Shown here piece after piece: positions 27,077 to 35,079 of a DNA stretch of 64,000 nucleotides (its first letter is position 1; every line of letters starts with the position of its first letter). A program made the position numbers and the translations under genes. Origin of the DNA: an uncultured Alphaproteobacteria bacterium (GTDB lineage: Bacteria > Pseudomonadota > Alphaproteobacteria > HIMB59 > GCA-002718135); NCBI GenBank assembly GCA_902511405.1, contig CABXEZ010000001.1, positions 48,071 to 112,070 of the forward strand, read 5' to 3'. The notes beneath the pieces are model-generated. The model was not told where the DNA came from and made no database searches. It saw only the letters and a list, made by a program, of their open reading frames with translations.

Positions 27077-28411
27077 TTGTTTGTGATTAAAAAAATACAG
27101 ATTGAGTTAAGTTTATTTATTCTTTTACTAATATCAGTTTTGTTTACTAACAAGTTTGATCTTTGGGTTAACGGCCTTTTCACAAAATTTAATTATGGCA
27201 TTGGATCAACTTATCTTAAAGATTTTTTTATTGGAATAACTGATTTAGGCGACTCATTGTGGTATTTTTTATTTTTTTCTTTTCTCTTCTTTTCCTCTTA
27301 TTTAATGAAAGCCTTAAACATAATAGGTAAAGAAAAATATTTTTATTTAAAAAAATTGAGTTTTTTTAGTTTTTCATACTTACTTCTTGTTGGTCTAATT
27401 ACCCAAATAATTAAACACCTGATAGGAAGACCTAGACCAAACCATTCTCAATTAGATGGTAGTTTTGAGTTTAATTTTTTTTCTACTGAGTCGTCTTTCC
27501 ACTCCTTTCCATCAGGTCATTCTTCAACAATCATAGCAATTACCATAATTATAGCATTGACTATTCCTAACTTAAGATATTTTTTTTATTTTTTTGGTTT
27601 TTTTATAGCATTAAGCAGGGTTGTTGTTGGAGCACATTTTTTAACTGATGTTATTGGGGGGGTGATAATTGCAGTTGGTGTTTATAAGATATTTGATTAT
27701 TTTATTAAAAATAATTATCCAAACGTCTACTGGGATGGTTTAAAGATTTCACAAATTTCAATGGTAACAAATGTGTTAATTGTTTTTTTTATATTAGCTG
27801 CATTTGTAACAGTTGGTCCTTCACTAGATCTTTATATAAGTGGTCTTTTTTACTATGGGGATAAACAATTCTTAATTCAAAGTTATTATCCTATTTCAAT
27901 ATTTTTTAGAAAAATTCTACTTCCATTTATATTAATATATGTTTTTATTCTTCCTTTGGTTTTTCGATTTTTTCCATTAAAAAAAATTTACTTTGGTTAT
28001 AAGTTTTCAATATCAGAGATTATTTATATTTGGGTTTCTGGAGCAATTACAATGTTGTTGGTTGTGAATTTTTTGTTAAAAAACATGTGGGGCAGAGCAA
28101 GACCTAATGATGTTTCGTATTTTAATGGTTTTCAAGATTTTAATCCGTGGTATAAAATTAGTGATGCATGTTCCTCAAATTGCTCGTTTGTATCTGGTGA
28201 TTCTTCTGTGGGGTTCTTGTTAATTGTCTTTTATTTTATAACAAAGAAAAATGCATATCTTTATTTGGGGTTAATTTTAGGTTCCTTATTGGGTTTTATA
28301 AGAATTGCCGCAGGGGGACATTTTTTTAGCGATATAATTTTTTCTCAAATAGTAGTAACTGTTACAATCTTAGTGACTTTTGTTTTATATAAAAAATTTT
28401 ATGACAAATAA
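27077..28411 (+). CDS. Tandem PAP2-superfamily phosphatase (two PAP2 domains in one membrane protein)
   Basis: 444 residues, about twelve membrane segments, and two complete PAP2 motif sets. Domain 1: KHLIGRPRP, SFPSGHSS, SRVVVGAHFLTD. Domain 2: KNMWGRARP, SFVSGDSS, RIAAGGHFFSD, where Asp replaces the usual His of the second motif, a variation I associate with LpxE-like lipid phosphatases. The start is TTG (27077) or GTG (27083). It heads a three-gene operon with an ArnT-like transferase (11-bp overlap) and a DUF3108 protein. Likely acts on undecaprenyl or lipid A phosphates at the outer face of the inner membrane; the substrate is inferred. Confidence 0.82.
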   Translation: MFVIKKIQIELSLFILLLISVLFTNKFDLWVNGLFTKFNYGIGSTYLKDFFIGITDLGDSLWYFLFFSFLFFSSYLMKALNIIGKEKYFYLKKLSFFSFSYLLLVGLITQIIKHLIGRPRPNHSQLDGSFEFNFFSTESSFHSFPSGHSSTIIAITIIIALTIPNLRYFFYFFGFFIALSRVVVGAHFLTDVIGGVIIAVGVYKIFDYFIKNNYPNVYWDGLKISQISMVTNVLIVFFILAAFVTVGPSLDLYISGLFYYGDKQFLIQSYYPISIFFRKILLPFILIYVFILPLVFRFFPLKKIYFGYKFSISEIIYIWVSGAITMLLVVNFLLKNMWGRARPNDVSYFNGFQDFNPWYKISDACSSNCSFVSGDSSVGFLLIVFYFITKKNAYLYLGLILGSLLGFIRIAAGGHFFSDIIFSQIVVTVTILVTFVLYKKFYDK

Positions 28412-29783
28412 AATATTTAGTTTTGCGGTTTTTTTTCTTATAGTTTTTAAAATTACAGCTATCTATTTCACAGAATTTAGTCTTTACGGTGACGAAGCTC
28501 AATACTGGCTGTGGTCACAAACTCTTGACTTAGGATATTATTCCAAACCCCCTTTACTTGCTTGGTTTTTAGGCGGTTATTCTATTTTGTTTGGTGATTC
28601 TTTTGTTTCTTTAAAAATATTCCCTATTGTTATTTATTTTTTTATTTCATATGCAATTTATAAACTTTGCTTAAATTTATCATTTGATAAAAAAAAAGCA
28701 AAGTTATGTGCATTAAGTTTTTTAATTATTCCTGCGGCTAGTCTATCTTCTTTTTTAATATCAACAGATTTATTGCTTTTATTATTTTGGTCAATATCAA
28801 TGGTGTTACTTTTAAAAGTAATAAAAACCAACCTTACCATAAATTTTTTTTTATTAGGTTTGGTTTTAGGTTTAGGATTTCTGGCGAAATATGCTGCTAT
28901 TTATTTTTTATTAAGTCTTTTGCTATTATTGTTTTTAGACAAAACAAGCTTCAAAAGTTTTAGAAACAACCCTTTAGGTGTTTTAGTTTTTTTATTATCT
29001 TTTATTGTGGTTTTGTTGCCTAACATTTTATGGAACTTTAATAATGGTTGGATAACCTTTTCTCACACATCTGATAATGCAAATTTACAAAATTTAAACC
29101 TAAACTTTTATGAGCCAATAAAATTTTTAGGGTCACAGATATTAATGGTGGGACCTTTATTGTTTGTTTTTTTTATTTTTTTTCTCAAAAATTTCCGTTT
29201 AGATTATGAAAATAAGTTTTTATTATTATTTTCTTTACCAATAATCTTAATCCTTTTGATAGAAAGTTTTCTTGTAAGGGCTAATGCTAACTGGGCTGCT
29301 CCAGCGCTAATTTCTATTTTTGTATTTTTATTTAGATTGGTTAACAAAAGCTCTATTTTAAAAATAAATTTTATTTTTAATTATCTAATTGCGTCTTTGT
29401 TATTTTTTTCTATTTTAAGTTCGTCAGAAAATAAAGTTTTTGACAGAATAACAGGTGTGGGGAAATTTTCTAACAACCTTTCTGATATAATTAAAGAAAA
29501 AGATATTGTTGTATCTGATCGTATTGTTTTCTCAAACATTGCATATCAATTACGCGACAAAGAAAATTTAATTTTAATGCCACACAAAAAAGGTACTTCA
29601 ATTACAAATCATTTTCAAATGAGCTCAGCATTAAATATTGATAGAAAAAATGATTTTTTTCTTCTTGGCGACCCAAGTAATATCTCTTACTTATCAAATG
29701 AGAAAAAAAGCAAATTAATAAAAGAATTTGATGTTCCGTTTAGCTCAGAGCCGTTAAAATTGTATGAGATTTATTTTAAGTAA
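28401..29783 (+). CDS. ArnT/PMT-like lipid-linked glycosyltransferase (GT39/GT83 family)
   Basis: 460 residues from the ATG at 28401, with about eleven membrane helices. The first periplasmic loop carries the acidic GDEAQYWLWSQTLDLGYYSKPPLLAW, the signature of polyprenyl-phosphate-sugar transferases such as ArnT and RgtA-D. Motif VRANANWAAPALIS lies in the later membrane part. It overlaps the PAP2 gene by 11 bp and the DUF3108 gene by 20 bp. Probably decorates lipid A or another envelope lipid; sugar and acceptor unknown. Confidence 0.82.
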   Translation: MTNKIFSFAVFFLIVFKITAIYFTEFSLYGDEAQYWLWSQTLDLGYYSKPPLLAWFLGGYSILFGDSFVSLKIFPIVIYFFISYAIYKLCLNLSFDKKKAKLCALSFLIIPAASLSSFLISTDLLLLLFWSISMVLLLKVIKTNLTINFFLLGLVLGLGFLAKYAAIYFLLSLLLLLFLDKTSFKSFRNNPLGVLVFLLSFIVVLLPNILWNFNNGWITFSHTSDNANLQNLNLNFYEPIKFLGSQILMVGPLLFVFFIFFLKNFRLDYENKFLLLFSLPIILILLIESFLVRANANWAAPALISIFVFLFRLVNKSSILKINFIFNYLIASLLFFSILSSSENKVFDRITGVGKFSNNLSDIIKEKDIVVSDRIVFSNIAYQLRDKENLILMPHKKGTSITNHFQMSSALNIDRKNDFFLLGDPSNISYLSNEKKSKLIKEFDVPFSSEPLKLYEIYFK

Positions 29784-30435
29784 TTTTTTTATTTTTTTAT
29801 TTTTTATAAACAGCCCTGTGTGTGCTGAAAGTTTTTACAAAGAATTTTCTATAAAAGTTTCTGGGTTAAAAATAGGTGAGCTTGTTTGGATGCTAGAAAT
29901 TGATAATAATAATTATTTGAACGATATAAAATTAAAAAGTAAAGGGCTTTTATCTGCAATTTATAAATTTGAGGGTAATTACTTTTCAAAAGGTATAGTT
30001 GCAAATAACAAACTAAAACCCCACATCTATAATCATGTTTGGAAAGCAAATAAAACGGAAAAGACTATGAATCTTGGCTATAAAAATAATGCACTAATTT
30101 CATTAAATCAAACACCATATGAAAAAGAAAAATTGAGGGTTGATATATTCAATATTAAACAAACTAAAGACCCACTTAGTTCTTTTCTAGAAATTATAAT
30201 GGGTGAAGCCGGTTCTTTAGTAGTTGATGGAAGAAGAATATACAACATGAACGCCGAGTTTAATAAAGAAGAAAATAAAACTGTTATAAATATTTCTAAC
30301 TACTCTAATCTATGGGCTGATCATAAAAGAAGTAAGTTTGAACAAATCAGTTTTGAAAAAAAAGATGGAGTTTTGCTGCCAATAAAAATAAATATTCACT
30401 TTGATGGAAGGGTTTTTAACCTAGAAGAAAATTAG
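29764..30435 (+). CDS. DUF3108-family periplasmic protein
   Basis: 223 residues with an N-terminal signal peptide (MRFILSNFFIFLFFINSPVCA). The mature part opens with EFSIKVSGLKIGELVWMLE and LKSKGLLSAIYKFEGNYFSKG, as in DUF3108 proteins, a beta-rich family exported to the periplasm. It is coupled to the ArnT-like gene and ends 4 bp into the convergent smr gene. Role unknown, likely envelope-related from context. Confidence 0.75.
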   Translation: MRFILSNFFIFLFFINSPVCAESFYKEFSIKVSGLKIGELVWMLEIDNNNYLNDIKLKSKGLLSAIYKFEGNYFSKGIVANNKLKPHIYNHVWKANKTEKTMNLGYKNNALISLNQTPYEKEKLRVDIFNIKQTKDPLSSFLEIIMGEAGSLVVDGRRIYNMNAEFNKEENKTVINISNYSNLWADHKRSKFEQISFEKKDGVLLPIKINIHFDGRVFNLEEN

Positions 30436-30974
30436 TTTTTATTTTTTCTTAGGTAAACGTAAAAAGCCCCATCTCCTCCGTGTTCAATTGAAGCTTGTTC
30501 AAACGAAAGAATATATTTGGAAAGTTTTTTTGATCTTGCCCACTCAATAAAAGAAGCCCTGATAATGCCGTGGTATAATTTTGGCTTGTAACTTTCTTCA
30601 TAGTTTTTTGATTTAAAAAGACCTTTTCCTGTAACAAACAATAAACATCGTTGCCCGGCATTATAACTCTCTATGATTGTGTTATTAAACTGTCCTTCTG
30701 ACTCTAAGAGTGACTTACCATGAAAGTCTATTTTTTTATCTATATGAAAAGACCCTTTTTTAATCCCCTTTTTTAAATCTATTTTTTCTAGAGAAAACTC
30801 GCTATTTTTTATTACTGTGTTGACATTTTGGGTTATAACTTCTGGTTTTTTTACTATATTTTTTTTTTCAGATTTGTAGTTTGTTTTAGGATCTTCTTTT
30901 TTTATCCTATTGTTTTTTTTTATTGGGCTCACACCCTTCATTTGTTTTAAAAAAAAATCATTGTTGTTATTCAT
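30432..30974 (-). CDS. Smr-domain protein
   Basis: 180 residues: a ~90-residue Lys-rich unstructured N-terminal part, then a Smr domain (IDFHGKSLLES in place of LDLHG, LLFVTGKGL, and EHGGDGAFYVYLRK at the end). Smr domains bind or nick nucleic acids. It is the gene normally found beside mltA and timA in the alphaproteobacterial origin region. Starts 8 bp inside the lysozyme-like gene. Confidence 0.88.
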   Translation of the reverse strand: MNNNNDFFLKQMKGVSPIKKNNRIKKEDPKTNYKSEKKNIVKKPEVITQNVNTVIKNSEFSLEKIDLKKGIKKGSFHIDKKIDFHGKSLLESEGQFNNTIIESYNAGQRCLLFVTGKGLFKSKNYEESYKPKLYHGIIRASFIEWARSKKLSKYILSFEQASIEHGGDGAFYVYLRKNKN

Positions 30975-31398
30975 TGTTTAAAAAATTTTTAATCAAGTTT
31001 TTTACCCTATGAGGTGTTTGTTTGTACCAAAGACTATCCATCATTTCAAAACAAACAAGGTGTTTGTTACCTTTTCTCATATTTTTTAAAAGGTTGTTAA
31101 ATTTAAGACAGCCTTTTATTCCAAGTTGAAAAATCATTTCAATTAGGAGCTCAGCTTCTTTTTTGTTTGAAGTGAGGAATTTTAATTTACTATTAAAGTT
31201 ATTTAGTGCTTTTTTAAAATCTTTTTCAAATATTTCTTCAAGCTCTTTTTTGTATATTTTTTTTTTTAATAATGTCTTTTCATTTGATAGAATTAAGTGA
31301 CCATAACCAATCGTTAAATGTCCCAACTGATCTTTATAGGGTTTGGAAGAAAAACCCTCGTTTGATTTAATTTTTTTTTTTAAATTATGAAATCCCAA
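30967..31398 (-). CDS. T4-type (GH24) lysozyme-like muramidase
   Basis: 143 residues, alpha-helical. Glu14, Asp23 and Thr29 in NEGFSSKPYKDQLGHLTIGYGH keep the exact spacing of the catalytic Glu11-Asp20-Thr26 of phage T4 lysozyme, and the C terminus (EMIFQLGIKGCLKFNNLLKNM..., MMDSLWYKQTPHRVKNLI) also follows T4 lysozyme closely. There is no signal peptide or transmembrane anchor. It lies between smr and timA, where most Alphaproteobacteria carry the lytic transglycosylase mltA, so it may be a non-orthologous replacement of phage origin. How it reaches peptidoglycan is unclear. Confidence 0.85.
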   Translation of the reverse strand: MGFHNLKKKIKSNEGFSSKPYKDQLGHLTIGYGHLILSNEKTLLKKKIYKKELEEIFEKDFKKALNNFNSKLKFLTSNKKEAELLIEMIFQLGIKGCLKFNNLLKNMRKGNKHLVCFEMMDSLWYKQTPHRVKNLIKNFLNNE

Positions 31399-31404
31399 AT
31401 TTTT

Positions 31405-31992
31405 TTAAGTTGAAACAAGTGTCCAGGCTGGCCCATTTGAATTTTCTGGTTTTTCAAAGACCCATGTATCCTTATTTTTTACTATATTTTCTTCATTGTC
31501 GCTTAAAATTTGTTCACTTATAAAATTTACGCTTATAATTATTTTTCCATTTTCAACTTTTGCATCATTGATACCATCAATTATTAAAGAATAAAATTGC
31601 GAGTTGGGGTTATTTGAGCCATCATTAATTGCTCCTTCAAAAGCTTTATATACATCTTTAGAAACAAGATTTTTTAAAGTAGTCGCGTCCCCTTTGTTGA
31701 AGGCTGTAATAATAATTTCAAAAGCTTTTTTTGCACCTTCTAAAAATACCTTGTGCTCAAATGATGGTATTTTTTTATATACATTTTCTAGTTTTTGCTC
31801 ATTTTCTCTTAATTGAGGTATTTTAATTTCCTTTTTTTCTTGTGTGGGTTCTTTTTTTACAAACTGTTGGTCAGCTGGTTTTTTTTGAAAACCAGTTCTT
31901 TTTCCAAGCACACTCCTTAGTCGATAAATTATGAAAACAGCTATAGCAGCAAAAATAATAATATCAAAAAATTGTAAATCTCCATAAACCAT
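31405..31992 (-). CDS. Tim44-domain membrane protein (TimA-like)
   Basis: 195 residues: one N-terminal membrane helix (LQFFDIIIFAAIAVFIIYRLRSVLG), a Lys/Glu/Gln-rich linker, and a C-terminal Tim44-like domain (FLEGAKKAFEIIITAFNKGDATTLKNLVSKDVYKAFEGAI...). Bacterial Tim44 homologues are widespread in Alphaproteobacteria and sit near the inner membrane; their role is not settled. It directly follows dnaQ; the secB usually found between them is absent. Confidence 0.88.
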   Translation of the reverse strand: MVYGDLQFFDIIIFAAIAVFIIYRLRSVLGKRTGFQKKPADQQFVKKEPTQEKKEIKIPQLRENEQKLENVYKKIPSFEHKVFLEGAKKAFEIIITAFNKGDATTLKNLVSKDVYKAFEGAINDGSNNPNSQFYSLIIDGINDAKVENGKIIISVNFISEQILSDNEENIVKNKDTWVFEKPENSNGPAWTLVST

Positions 31993-32021
31993 TAATTATT
32001 ATATAATTACTTTTTTATATT

Positions 32022-32705
32022 TTAATAGTTATATTTCTTCCAAACCGGTTGTTTTATTTCACTTACCATCACTCTATGAAGCTCAACATCTTCTTTTAAA
32101 GGCATAAACCTTGTAGTGTTTTTTGGATTACTTGTTTTGTTGTTGTTGTTTGTTTCATTGTTTTCCTGATTGTTTTTTGCAAGATTCATTGAAAACTGCT
32201 TTCCGCCCCTTAACTCCAAATATACCTCTGCTAACAATCTTGAGTCTAACAGCGCGCCGTGTAAGTCTCTCTCGGACAAATCCACTTTAAACCTTCTACA
32301 TAAGTAATCTAAATTGGCAACTCGTGTATTTAAAACCTTCCTTGCCAGAGAAACTGTATCAATAATTGGATTTGAAAGTTCAGACCTTCCTAAAAGTGAT
32401 AACTCGTTATTTATAAAACCAACATCAAAATCCGCATTGTGTATAATTAGTGGGTCGTTATCAATAAATTTTAGGAGTTCATCACAATGATCACTAAAAT
32501 ATTTTTTATCACTCAGAAATTTATTTGTAATACCTGTAATTCTTTGAGCGCCCTCTGAGATTTCTTTATCTACTTTACAATAAAATTGAAGTGCATTGTT
32601 AGTTGCAACATGATTGATTAGCTCAACACAACCAACCTCTATAACCCTATCCCCAGTCCTATAACTTAAGCCCGTTGTTTCAGTATCAATTACAATTTCT
32701 CTCAT
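32022..32705 (-). CDS. dnaQ: DNA polymerase III epsilon subunit (3'-5' proofreading exonuclease)
   Basis: 227 residues. ExoI motif VIDTETTG (Asp7, Glu9), ExoII HNADFDVGFINNE, ExoIII HGALLDSRLLAEVYLEL with the catalytic His and Asp. The C-terminal tail (Asn-rich linker, then MPLKEDVELHRVM...) should contact the alpha subunit. It overlaps coaE by 4 bp. Confidence 0.95.
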   Translation of the reverse strand: MREIVIDTETTGLSYRTGDRVIEVGCVELINHVATNNALQFYCKVDKEISEGAQRITGITNKFLSDKKYFSDHCDELLKFIDNDPLIIHNADFDVGFINNELSLLGRSELSNPIIDTVSLARKVLNTRVANLDYLCRRFKVDLSERDLHGALLDSRLLAEVYLELRGGKQFSMNLAKNNQENNETNNNNKTSNPKNTTRFMPLKEDVELHRVMVSEIKQPVWKKYNY

Positions 32706-33298
32706 TTAATAAAGCCCTTTAAAGCCTTTTCAACACTAAAAATAAAGTCTTTTTTTGTTTTATTATTATGAATTATTATTTGTGAGCGTTTTTTTCTTTC
32801 TTTGTCTGTTGTTTGCGCTTTAAGAATTTTATTAAGGTTTTTTTTTGTAAATTTTTTATTTTCTAAAACTCTTTTAATTCTGTTTTTTTCTGAAGAAATA
32901 ATACAAATAACTAAATTAAAATCTTTCTCTAATTTGTTTTCAAACAAAAGTGGTATGTCTGCAAAAATTAATTTGTTTTTATTGTTTTTATTTTTTTTTA
33001 TGAAAGCATCTCTAGAGTTTTGAACCTCTATGTGAATATATTTTTCAAGTAATTTTTTAATTGCTTTATTGTTAAAAATTACATTTGCTATTTCTGTTTT
33101 ATTAATTTTATTATGATTTACAGCATTTTTTGAAATTTTTTCTTTAATTAAACTAAGAAATTGTTTTTTTGGTTTAGTATACATTTCTGAAACAACCACA
33201 TCTGACTCATGAACCAAGTACCCTAATTTTTTTAAGTGTTTTGAAAGCGTTGTTTTTCCCGAACCAATACCTCCTGTTATGCCGACCAACTTAGTCAT
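32702..33298 (-). CDS. coaE: Dephospho-CoA kinase
   Basis: Final step of coenzyme A synthesis. 198 residues with P-loop GITGGIGSGKTT (7-18), HESDVVVSEM and FADIPLLFE. It overlaps dnaQ and aroE by 4 bp each, in the conserved maf-aroE-coaE-dnaQ order. Confidence 0.95.
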   Translation of the reverse strand: MTKLVGITGGIGSGKTTLSKHLKKLGYLVHESDVVVSEMYTKPKKQFLSLIKEKISKNAVNHNKINKTEIANVIFNNKAIKKLLEKYIHIEVQNSRDAFIKKNKNNKNKLIFADIPLLFENKLEKDFNLVICIISSEKNRIKRVLENKKFTKKNLNKILKAQTTDKERKKRSQIIIHNNKTKKDFIFSVEKALKGFIK

Positions 33299-34080
33299 TT
33301 AATTTTTTTGTAAAGTTTTTTAATTAAAAACTCATCAACAACTGGGACAAAGCCAAACCACTTATTAAAACAAGGTAGAGCCTGTTCAACTAACATTGAA
33401 ATACCATAAATTTTTTTATTAGATTTAAACTCTTTTAGAAAGGGGGTTTCTTTGGGTTTGTAAACAATATCACTTATTATTGTTGTTTTTTTAATAAGAT
33501 TGATTTGTTTTTTATTGAGGGGGTTTGTTGGTGTTGTGTTTATTATTAAGTCTGATTTAATTAGATAAGAGTTAATAAGTGAATAATCTTTGGTATATTT
33601 ATTGGCCCCACCTATGTTGATTATTTTTTTAGACCTGTTGAAAACGCTTACATTTTTATAGCCTTTAAAGAAAAAACCATAGTAAATTGCATGTGCAGCC
33701 CCACCAAAACCCAGAATCAGTATATTTTTATTTTTATTAATTTTCTCTTGTTTAATTGAATTTAAGTAACCTACCCAATCAGTGTTTATACCTTTGATTT
33801 TTTTGCCAACCGTTACACAATTTACAGCTCCGATTTTTTGAGCGTGAACATTTTTATTATCCAAATACTTTATTATATCTTTTTTAAAAGGTATTGTAAC
33901 GTTTAGCCCTTGGGTTTTTTTATCATTTAATTTTTTAACTATTTCACTGTTAAAGTTTTTTTTTGTAACTTCTAAAAAAGAATATTTAGCCTGTATATTA
34001 TATTTTTTAAACCAATGATTAAAAATTAAAGGTGAGAGACTTTTAGAGGCTTGATCACCTATAACAAAAAAATTTTTCAT
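33295..34080 (-). CDS. aroE: Shikimate dehydrogenase
   Basis: Reduces 3-dehydroshikimate with NADPH. 261 residues. The substrate site is SKSLSPLIFNHWF (S13-x-S type), the catalytic lysine lies in NVTIPFKKDI, and the NADP loop in ILGFGGAAHAIYY. C-terminal GISMLVEQALPCFNKWFG is also typical. Overlaps coaE by 4 bp, 2 bp from maf. Confidence 0.95.
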   Translation of the reverse strand: MKNFFVIGDQASKSLSPLIFNHWFKKYNIQAKYSFLEVTKKNFNSEIVKKLNDKKTQGLNVTIPFKKDIIKYLDNKNVHAQKIGAVNCVTVGKKIKGINTDWVGYLNSIKQEKINKNKNILILGFGGAAHAIYYGFFFKGYKNVSVFNRSKKIINIGGANKYTKDYSLINSYLIKSDLIINTTPTNPLNKKQINLIKKTTIISDIVYKPKETPFLKEFKSNKKIYGISMLVEQALPCFNKWFGFVPVVDEFLIKKLYKKIK

Positions 34081-34082
34081 CT

Positions 34083-34673
34083 TTATCTCTTAGCCAGAAA
34101 AGTTAAAAATGGGAACAAAGGAAAGCCAAGCACGTTGAAGAAATCACCATTAATTGATTTAATAATTTGTGGTCCTAGTTTTTCTACCTGATAACAACCA
34201 ACAGAAGATAAAATACTTTTGCCTGTTTTTTTTAAATACGTGTTAATTTGTTTTTGACTAAGTGTGTTCAGGTGTATTGTAGATTTTTGTTGATATGACC
34301 AAATCTGTTTATTATTAAAATATACAGAAGCGCCTGAAATAATTTGGTGTTTTTTTCCTGAAAGTTTTAGTAGTTTTTTTTTAGCTTCTTCTATTGTTTT
34401 GGCCTTGTTAATTAATTTGTTGTTAAATAAAATTATTGTATCTGACCCAACCACTAGGTGTTTTCTGTTTATTTTACTTACGCTTAATGCTTTTGCTTTT
34501 GCTAATAATTTGGGGAAATTTTCAATGTTTATGTTTTTTTTTAATAATTGATTTTTTATATAGTTTTCATCACAAAGAGGTTTTTTAGTAAAAAAACTTA
34601 AACCAGCATTTTTTAAAAGCATCTTTCTTGAAGCGCTATTGCTAGCTAGGATAAATTTTTTGTCTAAGAGCAT
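34083..34673 (-). CDS. maf: Maf-family nucleotide pyrophosphatase
   Basis: 196 residues from the ATG at 34673, which gives the expected opening FILASNSASRKMLLKNAG; a longer frame to 34700 would cross a DnaA-box-like site and adds nothing familiar. Conserved LVVGSDTI and GKKHQIISGASVYF follow. Maf proteins hydrolyse non-canonical (m5UTP, pseudo-UTP type) nucleotides. First gene leftwards from the putative origin. Confidence 0.92.
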   Translation of the reverse strand: MLLDKKFILASNSASRKMLLKNAGLSFFTKKPLCDENYIKNQLLKKNINIENFPKLLAKAKALSVSKINRKHLVVGSDTIILFNNKLINKAKTIEEAKKKLLKLSGKKHQIISGASVYFNNKQIWSYQQKSTIHLNTLSQKQINTYLKKTGKSILSSVGCYQVEKLGPQIIKSINGDFFNVLGFPLFPFLTFLAKR

Positions 34674-34681
34674 GTGTATAA
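34673..34681 (-). promoter_or_regulatory. DnaA-box-like 9-mer (TTATACACA)
   Basis: An exact match to the relaxed DnaA box TTATNCACA lies on the minus strand, touching the maf start codon. Two further 9-mers with one mismatch, TGTGTTTAA at 34794-34802 and TTATACAAA at 34912-34920, lie in the following gap. In a genome this AT-rich, chance matches are not rare. Confidence 0.4.
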
Positions 34682-35015
34682 CAACTATAGTTATAAACAT
34701 AATTAATTATTTTTAAATTTTTTTATGAATAAGTTAAAAGTTATATTTTTTAACTAACAATTAATTGATAAGAAAACAAAAACACTAAGAGGTTGTGTTT
34801 AATTTTTTTTTAAATTTTATTAACAGCTTCTTATTTTTCTCTATACTTATAAACCTTTGAATTTAGGTGTTTTATTTAGTTTTACTCATTTTTATTAAGT
34901 TGAGTATTATTTTATACAAATATCAATTAATGTTAATAATTCTAGAAAATATAAGAATTAATATAATCCACCTTACAACTACAAATACATCCTAAATATA
35001 TAATAAATATATATT
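34674..35015. other. Putative origin of replication (oriC) region
   Basis: This is the longest gene-free stretch in the window and is extremely AT-rich (mostly A/T runs). It separates the leftward maf-aroE-coaE-dnaQ block from the rightward rho-mnmE-mnmG-rsmG-parA-parB block, which in well-studied Alphaproteobacteria flank the origin. It has one perfect and two near-perfect DnaA-box-like 9-mers, and two parS-like sites lie 2.5-3 kb away. The hemE gene often bordering oriC is absent. I see no coding sequence or RNA gene in it. Confidence 0.45.
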
Positions 35016-35044
35016 TTGACATTAAGGTTCATTTTTTGTAATAA
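35016..35044 (+). promoter_or_regulatory. Predicted sigma-70 promoter of rho
   Basis: A perfect -35 hexamer TTGACA (35016-35021) is followed after 17 bp by TAATAA (35039-35044), about 35 bp before the rho ATG. The -10 element is weak but the spacing is ideal. Confidence 0.5.
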
Positions 35045-35079
35045 AAATACTTCTTTTCTAAAACCCCAACAATTAAATT

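Noticed and set aside
27656..27662. G7 run in the tandem PAP2 gene as possible phase-variable site
   Set aside because: The frame remains open through it and both PAP2 motif sets are in the same frame; length 7 alone is weak evidence.
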